In this document: positions 8,192 through 17,207 of the stretch, piece after piece
How the letters are laid out: each line of letters begins with the position of its first letter
Position numbering within the stretch: the stretch's first letter is position 1
Position numbers and translations under genes: made by a program
Assembly (NCBI RefSeq): GCF_036320655.1
Contig: NZ_CP143258.1
Span: 186,001 to 250,000 of the forward strand
DNA from: Porphyromonas pogonae
GTDB lineage: Bacteria > Bacteroidota > Bacteroidia > Bacteroidales > Porphyromonadaceae
Direction of reading: 5' to 3'
DNA: 64,000 nt
The notes under the pieces: generated by a model
What the model saw: only the letters and a program-made list of their open reading frames with translations
What the model was told of the DNA's origin: nothing
The model's database searches: none

Positions 8192-8755
8192 TTATTCGGC
8201 AGTGGTATCGGCGGTTGTATCTTCGGTGGGGTACTCGCCCAGAAATACGTGCTCCCATTTGAGGGTTTCTTCCTCACGGGGAGCTTTATCTTCACCTTTA
8301 TGCCCTACCCCGATAACGCACAAAACTTCGAGCTGGTAAGGTATGTGAAGCAACTGTCGCACATACTCTGCAGCGTCTTGACCATTGGGAGTAAGCTTGT
8401 TGTATACATGAGCCCAACATGAGCCCAAGCCCAATGCTTCGGCTTGAAGTTGCATATATCCCGCAGCAAGTGAGGCATCTTCTACCCACGGCTCACACTC
8501 CATGGGACACCCCAAGACTACTATGCCCACCGCACACGACGACAGGAATGTACAACCTCTCTCCCGCATATAACTAAGGGCTTTGAGGGTTTCTTTATCT
8601 TCTACCAATATAAAACGGGTGGAATGTCTATTCATCGAGGAGGGAGCTCTGAGAGCTGCCGATAATAATGCTTGAACTTCCTCGGGCGTGAGTGCCTGAT
8701 CGGTAAATTGCCTGATACTGCGGCGTCTGATAAGTATATCTGAAAAAGAATTCAT
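8192..8755 (-). CDS. Nitroreductase family protein (FMN-dependent)
   Basis: The 187-residue product starts MNSFSDILIRRRSIRQFTDQALTPEEVQALLSAALRAPSSMNRH, the classic FMN phosphate-binding RRSxRxF and the APS segment of the nitroreductase fold. It also contains EDASLAAGYMQLQAEALGLGSCW, the usual dimer-interface motif. The enzyme would use NAD(P)H to reduce nitro or quinone-like compounds; the natural substrate is unknown. The C-terminus is acidic (TEDTTADTTAE). An ATG 13 codons earlier is possible. It heads the four-gene operon. Confidence 0.88.
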   Translation of the reverse strand: MNSFSDILIRRRSIRQFTDQALTPEEVQALLSAALRAPSSMNRHSTRFILVEDKETLKALSYMRERGCTFLSSCAVGIVVLGCPMECEPWVEDASLAAGYMQLQAEALGLGSCWAHVYNKLTPNGQDAAEYVRQLLHIPYQLEVLCVIGVGHKGEDKAPREEETLKWEHVFLGEYPTEDTTADTTAE

Positions 8756-8976
8756 AATCTCATAATTGTTTCTGTGGATAGTCTCTACCAACAAGATACA
8801 AAGATAATTAAATAAATGGCTCCTGCCATTTACCTATCTATAGTGAGATTGATGCCAGAAAATGGATATATCAAGGGAAAAATATAAGATAGCAGGTAGA
8901 TGTGAAGGTCTGGTTTGTGGGCACAACAGCTTGCCATGAAGGCATTAAGCCGGCATGATGTAAAAGATGCAAGGGT

Positions 8977-9381
8977 TTAGTCCGATATCTTGTTGAGCAT
9001 ATAACCCTCGTTGAGTGCCTGAGCCAGTTTCGCTCCGCTTTCTTTGAGCTGTACCAGCTTTTTGCCTTCTATCCTAAACTCTTTGTTATTGTTGAGCGGG
9101 TTATTGGGTGCAAGATGAATGATGTCATCCGATAGCTCAAACTCACCCGTAATCACATCTGTGACGGGATACTCTTCCACAGTCACGGTCTGCTCCGTGT
9201 ATGATCCATCCTTATATAAAGTAAGACTTATGTCTTTTTTGACTCCGGATGCATCCGGTATCACACCGCAATACTTGCCGGCTACATCATTGTTGTTGTA
9301 GCTGCAACTGCCCAGAAGCAATATGGCGGATGAGATAAAGGCAAGCTTGATCAAAACGCTAATAACTGTTTTTATCCGCAT
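8977..9381 (-). CDS. Small hypothetical lipoprotein
   Basis: The 134-residue product has a type II signal peptide (LAFISSAILLLGSC, lipobox Cys about residue 26). It then has a small domain beginning VAGKYCGVIPDASGVKKDISLTLYKDGSYTEQTVTVEEYPVTDVITGEFE, which reads like the copper-resistance NlpE-type or lipocalin-like repeat of beta strands. The family is not recognised with certainty. It stands alone, facing away from dcp, and its promoter was not identified. Confidence 0.75.
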   Translation of the reverse strand: MRIKTVISVLIKLAFISSAILLLGSCSYNNNDVAGKYCGVIPDASGVKKDISLTLYKDGSYTEQTVTVEEYPVTDVITGEFELSDDIIHLAPNNPLNNNKEFRIEGKKLVQLKESGAKLAQALNEGYMLNKISD

Positions 9382-9834
9382 AGCTCATAGTTAAATTTAA
9401 TGATTTCCAACTCCCGACGATAGCTTTATCCTCAGCCAAGCATCGCCCTGTAATTATAACCTCATAAGAGTATTTGTTGTTGGGTCTGCCCCCAACTACT
9501 TATACTATGTAAAAGTTAAATAGTATAATTTACTGCATAAATATAAGCAAAAAGACAAAAATAAATGTTAAATCTATGTAAAAAATATAAACCAAACACG
9601 CACATTTCTCTTCGAATGTGCAGATTTATGCAAATTCAGGAATGATTATTATCTTTGCCTGATACCCATATAAAAGATGCTACACACTCTCAGGGGCTTG
9701 ATGATAAACACATAACAAGATCATCAGCATTTCTAAAAATAAATGGAACAGCTCTATTATATCTCTTAGCTTACTCAAATAGTATTTGAACATTATTCGG
9801 TTATTATTAATTTAAAATATCACGACAAACATTC
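9382..9834. other. Intergenic region upstream of dcp
   Basis: This 450-bp AT-rich gap separates two divergent genes. The only clear element is TATCTTTG at 9650-9657 on the plus strand, a good -7 box that would give dcp a leader of about 170 nt. No gene is seen. Confidence 0.5.
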
Positions 9835-11955
9835 ATGAAGAAATTAGTACTAAGTCTAACGATGCTTGCTATGCTTACAGCGTGTAACAGCGGAAAGAAA
9901 AATGAGAAGAGCACGGGTGATAACCCACTGCTCCACCCGAGCGAACTTGCTTTGCAAGCGCCCGATTTCAGTAAAATAAAAACAGAGCATTTCATGCCGG
10001 CCTTCGAACAAGGCATGAAAGAGCATGATGCTCAGATCGACTCTATAGTGAACAACCCCGAGGCTCCCAATTTCGAGAACACCATTGTGGCGATGGAAAA
10101 GTCAGGAAGATTACTGGCTCGTACGTCTACTATATTCTTTGGGCTTTCCGGTATTGAGAGTACCGATGAGATGCGCAAAGTGGAAGAGGAGATCTCTCCC
10201 AAACTATCAGCCCACAATGATGCCATATACCTCAATGACAAACTGTATCAGCGAGTAAAAACAGTATATGACAACGAGTCCAAGACCTTGCAAGGCGAAG
10301 ATGCCAAGTTGCTGAAGGAGTATTATGAAAACTTCTTAAAGGCTGGCGCAGCCCTGAGCAAAGAGGATAAAGATAAGCTCAAAAGCATCAACCAAGAGCT
10401 GGCTGAGCTAAGTACAAAATTTGGCAACATGCTTACGGATGCTACATCTGCCGCCGCAGTAATAGTGGATAAAAAAGAAGATTTGGCAGGATTGTCCGAC
10501 AGTGAGATCAGCAAAGCGGCATCGGATGCAGAAGCTAATAATCACAAAGGGAAATACCAACTCAACATCACCAACACAACACAGCAACCTTACCTGGCCA
10601 ATCTCGACAATCGCGCTTTGAGAGAGAAAGTGCTCAACGCTTCGTTGCACAGAGCAGATCAAGGAGGGAAAAATGATACCCGCGAAACAATACTGAAGAT
10701 TGCAAAACTGCGTGCAGACAAAGCAGCATTGCTGGGCTTCAAAACATTTGCAGATTGGAAACTGCAAGATCAGATGGCTAAGAATAGCGAAAACGTATAT
10801 GCATTTCTCAATAAAATTATCCCCGCATATCTACAGAAAGCAAAAGCCGACGCTGCAGAACTGGAAGCATTTGCAAAAAAGACAGAAGGAGCTGACTTCA
10901 AACTCGAAGCTTGGGACTGGGCTTACTATGCTGACAAACTACGCAAAGAAAAGTACGACTTGAACCAGAATGAAGTAAAAGAATACTTCGTGCTGGATAG
11001 TGTGGTACAAAACGGCATATTCTATGCTGCCAATAAGCTCTACGGACTTACATTCAAGCCCAGAACAGACCTCCCTGTCTATAACAGTGATGTGAAGGTG
11101 TATGACGTATTGGATAAGGATGGTTCACAATTGGCTATCTTCTACACCGACTATTTCCACAGACCGCTCAAAAGCGGTGGTGCATGGATGAGCAATTGGG
11201 TGGATCAAAGCAAATTGTTCAATACAAAACCTGTAATTTACAATGTTTGTAATTATACAAAACCTGCCGAAGGTGAGCCGGCTCTGCTTTCAATGGATGA
11301 AGTAGAGACTCTGTTCCATGAATTCGGACATGCTTTGCATGGAATGTTCGCCAATCAACAGTATCCCTCTCTTTCGGGAACCAGTGTGGCACGGGATTTT
11401 GTGGAGATGCCTTCACAATTCAATGAACATTGGGCTACTGATCCGGCTGTATTGAAGAACTATGCCAAACATTACAAGACAGGCAAAGTAATTCCTCAGG
11501 AGCTTATCGATAAAATGAATAAGGCTGCTCGCTTCAACCAAGCCTATAGCTTAGGTGAAAATCTTGCATCTGTAGCTCTTGATATGGCTTGGCATACCAT
11601 AGCTGCCGGCTCTGATATTAAAGATGTAGACCGCTTTGAGCAAGATGCATTGTCTAAGATAGGTCTTAATAATAGTCAAATACCGCCACGATACCGGTCT
11701 ACTTATTTCCGCCATATTTGGTCTAATGGATATTCCGCAGGGTACTATGCATATTTGTGGTCAGAGGTATTGGACAATAACGCTTACGACTGGTTCAAAG
11801 CACATGGCGGACTTACAGCAGAGAATGGCCAACGCATGAGAGACCTCATACTGAGCCAAGGTAATACCAAGGATTTCAATCAGATATTCTCCGAATTCAC
11901 CGGACTGAAAGATCCTGACATCAACTCTCTGCTCAAAGCAAGAGGACTCAAATAA
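9835..11955 (+). CDS. dcp: M3 family peptidyl-dipeptidase Dcp (lipoprotein)
   Basis: This 706-residue zinc metallopeptidase has the HEFGH active-site motif at about residues 495-499 (ETLFHEFGHALHGMF) and the downstream conserved region GYSAGYYAYLWSEVLDNNAYDWF. The N-terminus MKKLVLSLTMLAMLTACNSG is a type II signal peptide, so the enzyme is anchored to a membrane on the periplasmic or outer side. Dcp removes C-terminal dipeptides, which fits a peptide-fermenting life style. The gene is monocistronic: a strong terminator follows at 12019. Confidence 0.95.
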   Translation: MKKLVLSLTMLAMLTACNSGKKNEKSTGDNPLLHPSELALQAPDFSKIKTEHFMPAFEQGMKEHDAQIDSIVNNPEAPNFENTIVAMEKSGRLLARTSTIFFGLSGIESTDEMRKVEEEISPKLSAHNDAIYLNDKLYQRVKTVYDNESKTLQGEDAKLLKEYYENFLKAGAALSKEDKDKLKSINQELAELSTKFGNMLTDATSAAAVIVDKKEDLAGLSDSEISKAASDAEANNHKGKYQLNITNTTQQPYLANLDNRALREKVLNASLHRADQGGKNDTRETILKIAKLRADKAALLGFKTFADWKLQDQMAKNSENVYAFLNKIIPAYLQKAKADAAELEAFAKKTEGADFKLEAWDWAYYADKLRKEKYDLNQNEVKEYFVLDSVVQNGIFYAANKLYGLTFKPRTDLPVYNSDVKVYDVLDKDGSQLAIFYTDYFHRPLKSGGAWMSNWVDQSKLFNTKPVIYNVCNYTKPAEGEPALLSMDEVETLFHEFGHALHGMFANQQYPSLSGTSVARDFVEMPSQFNEHWATDPAVLKNYAKHYKTGKVIPQELIDKMNKAARFNQAYSLGENLASVALDMAWHTIAAGSDIKDVDRFEQDALSKIGLNNSQIPPRYRSTYFRHIWSNGYSAGYYAYLWSEVLDNNAYDWFKAHGGLTAENGQRMRDLILSQGNTKDFNQIFSEFTGLKDPDINSLLKARGLK

Positions 11956-12018
11956 TTTTGAAGAGACCGTACTGCGGAATCAGAGCTTTTCCAACTCATG
12001 CTATCCGTTTCTCACCAG

Positions 12019-12057
12019 AGGTTTACATCCGGAAGGTTCCGGATGTAAACCTTTTTT
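12019..12057 (+). terminator. Rho-independent terminator of dcp
   Basis: AGGTTTACATCCGGAA pairs with TTCCGGATGTAAACCT across a 2-nt loop and is followed by a run of T. Confidence 0.9.
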
Positions 12058-12248
12058 AATTTGAACTATTATCTGGGGTTGAAAATGGGAAAGATCGGCA
12101 ATTTGATCCTCTAAGCATATAATGCTCACACTCAAAACAATCATCAAATATGGTAAGGCACTAAGAGGTATATATGCGGAGAGAAGGTATTTGTCAACAA
12201 GCCATTGATCGCCATTCTGAGTATAATATTCAATCAGAGAAAGTATGA

Positions 12249-12280
12249 TTGCCAAGTTTTGTTAGAAATAACTATCTTTG
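12249..12280 (+). promoter_or_regulatory. ileS promoter
   Basis: TTG at 12249-12251 and TATCTTTG at 12273-12280, 21 nt apart, match the Bacteroidetes housekeeping promoter. The leader to the ileS ATG at 12318 would be about 30 nt. Confidence 0.65.
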
Positions 12281-12317
12281 CGGCACATTATAATGCAGAA
12301 TTATATCCGAATATATT

Positions 12318-15300
12318 ATGAGCCGTAAGTTTCCCGAATACAACCGTCTGAATCTTTCAGAGGTAAATGAAGACATGCTGCAAAAATGGACAGCAGAAGA
12401 TCTTTTTGCTCAAAGCTTGGAGTTGCGCAATGGTGCGCCCTCTTTTGTTTTCTATGAAGGCCCTCCCTCTGCCAATGGTATGCCGGGTATCCACCATGTA
12501 ATAGCACGTTCCATTAAAGACATATTTTGCCGCTATAAAACGATGAAAGGCTTTCGTGTCAATCGCAAGGCCGGTTGGGATACTCATGGATTACCTGTTG
12601 AGTTAGGAGTTGAGAAATCTCTGGGAATCACTAAGGAAGATATCGGTAAAAACATTTCTGTGGCTGAGTACAATGCTGCCTGCCGTAAGGATGTAATGAA
12701 ATACACCAAAGAGTGGGTAGAACTTACGCGCAAAATGGGATACTGGGTAGATATGGACAATCCTTATATTACCTACGACAATCGTTATATCGAAACGCTG
12801 TGGTACCTTTTGAGCCAAATATACGAGAAAGGACTACTTTACAAAGGCTATACTATCCAGCCTTATTCTCCAGCAGCAGGTACAGGCCTCAGCACTCATG
12901 AGCTCAACCAACCGGGTTGCTATCGTGATGTAAAAGACACTACTTGTACTGCACAATTCCTCATCAAGACGCCCAAGCCTGAAATGACAGGACATGGCGA
13001 TGCTTTCTTCCTGGCATGGACTACTACGCCATGGACATTGCCTTCTAATACGGCTTTGTGTGTAGGGCCCAACATAGATTATGTAGCCGTAAGGACATTC
13101 AACCCCTATAATGGCGTTCCTATGACGGCTGTCATGGCCAAACCTCTGCTTCACACCTTATTCAATAAAGAATTGGAGGGCGAAGATAAACTCGCAGCCT
13201 ATAAAGAAGGTGATAAGCAGGTACCCTATGTCATTACAGGGGGATGGAAAGGCAGTGAGCTCATCGGTATGGAATACGAGCAACTGATACCATGGGTAAA
13301 TCCGGGTGCCAATGCTTTCAAAGTAATCCCCGGTGATTTTGTAACGACAGAGGATGGTACCGGTATTGTACACATCGCTCCGACTTTCGGTGCAGACGAC
13401 AACAAGGTGGCTAAGCAAAACAATATTGCAGCCCTCATGATGATAGACAAGGACGGCAACGAGCGTCCTATGGTAGATATGACAGGGCGTTACTATCGCA
13501 TAGAAGATCTTGATGACAAGTTCCTTAAAGAATGTGTAGATCTGCCGCTTTATGATATTTATGCAGGTAAGTATGTCAAAAATGCATACGACCCTACCAA
13601 AACAGAAAAAGACGAGACACTTGATGTAGAGCTCTGTGTTATGCTCAAAATGCAAAATAGAGTATTCCGCATCGAAAAACATACGCACAACTACCCTCAT
13701 TGCTGGCGTACGGACAAGCCCGTACTTTATTACCCGCTCGATAGTTGGTTTATCCGTACCACTTCTTGTCGCGACCGCATGATCGAACTTAACAAGACGA
13801 TCAACTGGAAACCCGAGAGCACCGGTACAGGGCGCTTTGGCAAATGGCTCGAAAATCTGCAAGACTGGAACCTCTCGCGTAGTCGATACTGGGGGACACC
13901 ACTACCGATATGGCGCACGGAGGATGGCTCAGAAGAGATCTGTATAGGCTCTGTAGAGCAACTCTACCACGAAGTAGAAAAAGCGGTAAAAGCACAGATG
14001 ATGGAGAAAAATCCGTTCGAAGGCTTCACGCCCGGTGTGTACACGAAAGAGAACTACGACAAGATAGACCTGCACCGTCCGTTTGTAGATGAGATTACGC
14101 TGTTGTCACCTAAAGGCAAACCCATGCATCGCGAGCTGGACTTGATTGATGTTTGGTTTGATTCGGGAGCCATGCCATACGCTCAGCTCCATTATCCATT
14201 CGAAAACAAAGAGCTCATTGATAGTGGTGAGTACTTCCCTGCCGACTTTATTGCCGAGGGTGTGGATCAGACGCGTGGTTGGTTCTTTACACTCCATGCT
14301 ATCGCCACCATGATTTCAGACAATGTTTCGTTCAAGACGGTGGTCTCCAATGGACTTGTTTTGGATAAAAACGGTAACAAGATGAGTAAACGTCTTGGCA
14401 ATGCCGTAGATCCATTTGAGACAATCAAAAAATATGGTTCAGACCCGCTGCGCTGGTATATGATCACCAATTCATCACCTTGGGACAATCTTAAGTTTGA
14501 TGTCGATGGCGTGGAAGAGGTACAGCGTAAGTTCTTCGGAACACTTTACAATACTTACCAATTCTTTGCTCTTTACGCTAATCTGGACGGATTCAGCGCT
14601 ATTGAAGATGAAGTCCTTTTTGCCGAAAGACCTGAGATAGATCGTTGGATTCTTTCTACACTCAACAGCCTCATCATAGAGGTGGATAAAGATCTGGACG
14701 AGTACGAACCCACTAAAGCCGGTAGGGCTATTAGCGACTTTATTGAGCAGCTGAGCAACTGGTATGTACGTTTGTGCCGCCGTCGTTTCTGGGCTGGAGA
14801 GATGACTCAAGACAAGCTCTCTGCTTATCAAACTCTTTATAACTGCCTACTCACTGTCGCTAAACTCATGGCTCCTATAGCTCCATTCTATGCCGATCAA
14901 CTTTATCGTGATCTTATCGGTAGCTGCAAAGGCTGTGATGCTTCTGTCCATTTGGCTCTTTATCCTGTAGCAGATCAAAGCAAGATCAATAAGACTCTGG
15001 AAGAAAATATGAGTATGGCTCAAAGTATATGCTCTATGGTATTGGCTTTGCGTCGCAAAGTAAATCTCAAAGTACGCCAGCCTTTACAAACATTGATGAT
15101 TCCGGTACTCAACGAGGAGCAACGCAAGGCTATACAGCCGGTAACCGATCTCATCCTCAGCGAAGTCAATGTAAAAGAATTGAAATTCGTAGGTGATGAC
15201 GAAGGTGTTTTGATCAAAAAAATCAAACCCGATTTCAAACGCCTGGGGCCACGCTACGGTAAGATCATGAAAGACCTCGCAGCTCAGGTGAACGCTCTCT

Positions 15301-15734
15301 CGCAAGAAGAGATCAAGATGCTGGAGAAAAACGGTAGTTTATCTATTCGGGTTGCAGATACTGAAGCTCTGATAGAACGCGATGATGTGGAGATCTTCTC
15401 GGAAGATATTCCCGGTTGGCTTGTTGCCAATGAAGGAGCCATTACGGTAGCTCTGGATATCACGCTTACAGATGACCTGAAAAAAGAAGGCTTGGCACGA
15501 GAGCTTGTAAATCGCATACAAAACATACGTAAACAAAGTGGCTTTGAACTTAGCGATCGGGTCAATGTTTATGTAGAAAACACCCCCCTGATAAATGGAG
15601 TTATAAATGTCTTTAGAAACTATATTTCATCCGAAGTTCAGGCGGATACGCTGGAAATAGTAGAGAATATGTCAGACGGACAAGAATTGGATTTTGACGA
15701 ATTCAACCTCAAAGTCAGTGTGACGAAAAAATAA
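12318..15734 (+). CDS. ileS: Isoleucyl-tRNA synthetase
   Basis: This 1138-residue class I synthetase charges tRNA-Ile and carries the usual editing (CP1) domain. The HIGH-like signature is in PSANGMPGIHHVIARSIKD at about residue 55-70, and KMSKR is in NGNKMSKRLGNAVDPFETI at about residue 685. The anticodon-binding and C-terminal regions are complete. The length is that of the longer, eukaryote-like IleS type found in Bacteroidetes. It is followed after 30 bp by traR and then lspA, a cluster order known from Porphyromonas. Confidence 0.97.
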   Translation: MSRKFPEYNRLNLSEVNEDMLQKWTAEDLFAQSLELRNGAPSFVFYEGPPSANGMPGIHHVIARSIKDIFCRYKTMKGFRVNRKAGWDTHGLPVELGVEKSLGITKEDIGKNISVAEYNAACRKDVMKYTKEWVELTRKMGYWVDMDNPYITYDNRYIETLWYLLSQIYEKGLLYKGYTIQPYSPAAGTGLSTHELNQPGCYRDVKDTTCTAQFLIKTPKPEMTGHGDAFFLAWTTTPWTLPSNTALCVGPNIDYVAVRTFNPYNGVPMTAVMAKPLLHTLFNKELEGEDKLAAYKEGDKQVPYVITGGWKGSELIGMEYEQLIPWVNPGANAFKVIPGDFVTTEDGTGIVHIAPTFGADDNKVAKQNNIAALMMIDKDGNERPMVDMTGRYYRIEDLDDKFLKECVDLPLYDIYAGKYVKNAYDPTKTEKDETLDVELCVMLKMQNRVFRIEKHTHNYPHCWRTDKPVLYYPLDSWFIRTTSCRDRMIELNKTINWKPESTGTGRFGKWLENLQDWNLSRSRYWGTPLPIWRTEDGSEEICIGSVEQLYHEVEKAVKAQMMEKNPFEGFTPGVYTKENYDKIDLHRPFVDEITLLSPKGKPMHRELDLIDVWFDSGAMPYAQLHYPFENKELIDSGEYFPADFIAEGVDQTRGWFFTLHAIATMISDNVSFKTVVSNGLVLDKNGNKMSKRLGNAVDPFETIKKYGSDPLRWYMITNSSPWDNLKFDVDGVEEVQRKFFGTLYNTYQFFALYANLDGFSAIEDEVLFAERPEIDRWILSTLNSLIIEVDKDLDEYEPTKAGRAISDFIEQLSNWYVRLCRRRFWAGEMTQDKLSAYQTLYNCLLTVAKLMAPIAPFYADQLYRDLIGSCKGCDASVHLALYPVADQSKINKTLEENMSMAQSICSMVLALRRKVNLKVRQPLQTLMIPVLNEEQRKAIQPVTDLILSEVNVKELKFVGDDEGVLIKKIKPDFKRLGPRYGKIMKDLAAQVNALSQEEIKMLEKNGSLSIRVADTEALIERDDVEIFSEDIPGWLVANEGAITVALDITLTDDLKKEGLARELVNRIQNIRKQSGFELSDRVNVYVENTPLINGVINVFRNYISSEVQADTLEIVENMSDGQELDFDEFNLKVSVTKK

Positions 15735-15764
15735 CCGCAAACTATTATAATACTGAATTGAACA

Positions 15765-16151
15765 ATGACTGAAGAAAAAGTTGTAAGATATTCTGACGAA
15801 GAGTTAGAGGAATTCAAAGAAATAATACTGAAAAAGCTGGATCAAGCCAAAAAGGACTATGAACAGCTTAGAGCCGGAGCCAGTAATTCCGGGGGTAATG
15901 ATGTAGCAGATACTTCACCCACATTTAAATTGCTGGAAGAAGGTGCAGCGACTTTGTCCAAAGAGGAAGCCGGTAAAATGGCAGCCCGTTTGCTCAAGTT
16001 TATTCAAAACCTGCAAGCAGCTCTTATCCGTATCGAAAACAAGACATACGGAGTATGCCGCGAAACAGGGAAACTGATTCCAAAAGAACGTCTTCGTGCC
16101 GTACCTCATGCTACACTGAGCATCGAAGCGAAAATGAACGAAAAGAAATGA
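15765..16151 (+). CDS. TraR/DksA family protein lacking most zinc-finger cysteines
   Basis: The 128-residue product has a charged, helical coiled-coil N-terminus (EELEEFKEIILKKLDQAKKDYEQL) and the C-terminal DksA/TraR box YGVCRETGKLIPKERLRAVPHATLSIEAK. DksA proteins bind the RNA polymerase secondary channel and tune transcription, often with ppGpp. Only one cysteine remains of the classical C4 zinc finger; this degenerate form is usual in Bacteroidetes. Its stop overlaps the lspA start (ATGA), so the two are translationally coupled. Confidence 0.9.
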   Translation: MTEEKVVRYSDEELEEFKEIILKKLDQAKKDYEQLRAGASNSGGNDVADTSPTFKLLEEGAATLSKEEAGKMAARLLKFIQNLQAALIRIENKTYGVCRETGKLIPKERLRAVPHATLSIEAKMNEKK

Positions 16152-16819
16152 CATTAAATCGCCGTCAAGCTCAACTCTGGATTGTTGCCGGCTTAATAAT
16201 TCTTCTCCTCGTCACGGATCAGGCCATCAAGATCTGGGTCAAGACCCATATGTTCGAACAACAAAAATACGACATTACGTCTTGGTTCAAGATCTACTTT
16301 ATAGAAAATGAAGGTATGGCTTATGGCATTACGTTGGGGAGTAAGTTGTTCCTTACGTTCTTTCGCATCATAGCCATGTCTTTGGCTGTTTATTTTGTAA
16401 ATGTTATCGTTAAAAAGGGGATTTACAAAAATGGCTTTATTGTTTCCATGGCTATGATAGTCGCAGGAGGTATAGGCAATATTATTGATTCTGTTTTTTA
16501 CGGACCTATCTTCACCAGTAGTGTCGGGCAGGTTGCCCATTGGGTACCTTGGGGACAAGGTTATGCACCGGCGTTCTACGGCAAGGTGGTGGATATGTTT
16601 TATTTTCCTCTGATCCACGGCACTTTCCCTGAGTGGATTCCATTCAAGGGGGGAGAGAATTTTATATTCTTCAGCCCTATCTTCAATTTTGCCGATGCCT
16701 GCATCAGCGTAGGAGTCATTACTCTTATCCTCTTTTATCCGCATACTTTGGGGCATGCCCTCGACTCCTTGAGTCGCAGAAAGAAGTCTGCCGATACAGA
16801 ACAAGACAATAAAGACTAA
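16148..16819 (+). CDS. lspA: Lipoprotein signal peptidase (signal peptidase II)
   Basis: The 223-residue inner-membrane aspartyl peptidase starts MTLNRRQAQLWIVAGLIILL. It has the conserved catalytic regions GGIGNIIDSVFYG and PIFNFADACISVGV, each with its Asp, and an early Asn in IENEGMAYG. It removes signal peptides from prolipoproteins, of which this window has at least ten. It is longer than the E. coli enzyme because of an insertion of the Bacteroidetes type before the second Asp. The start at 16148 was chosen because it overlaps the traR stop; a longer reading frame upstream is a shadow of traR. Confidence 0.95.
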   Translation: MTLNRRQAQLWIVAGLIILLLVTDQAIKIWVKTHMFEQQKYDITSWFKIYFIENEGMAYGITLGSKLFLTFFRIIAMSLAVYFVNVIVKKGIYKNGFIVSMAMIVAGGIGNIIDSVFYGPIFTSSVGQVAHWVPWGQGYAPAFYGKVVDMFYFPLIHGTFPEWIPFKGGENFIFFSPIFNFADACISVGVITLILFYPHTLGHALDSLSRRKKSADTEQDNKD

Positions 16820-16883
16820 GCATATCTCTTCTTTTCTTCAATCAATTACATTCCTTTTATTGTATTAAAGGATAAAGTATAAG

Positions 16884-16940
16884 AAGCGGGATACGAGGTA
16901 ATAGGAATATCTATTCCATATGCCCCTTATATCCCGCTTT
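16884..16940 (+). terminator. Imperfect terminator hairpin after lspA
   Basis: AAGCGGGATA near 16884 pairs with TATCCCGCTT ending about 16939, with a long internal region that can also fold, followed by T-rich sequence. Confidence 0.6.
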
Positions 16941-17207
16941 CGTATATACCCCGATTTCTGACTCTCCATTATATCACGATAAAGAAGCATACGGCATATG
17001 AGAAGCTTGAAAAATAAGGACAATGAGAGCTTGTCATAAAATCAAAATGGGTGCTGCAGTCCTTTTATAGCATTCTTTCTGTATCTATATTATTCGCCAA
17101 TTAGTTAAAGACAAGCTTTTTTATAGTTAATAATAGAATAGTGTTGATTATAATAAGGGCTATTTAACTAACTTTGTCAGTTGATTAACTATGATGCACA
17201 ATACGAT
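16941..17207. other. Intergenic region before nadB with promoter
   Basis: No gene is seen. TAACTTTG at 17169-17176 on the plus strand fits the -7 box. It implies transcription starting near 17183, which argues against the ATG at 17181 as the nadB start and favours 17208. Confidence 0.5.
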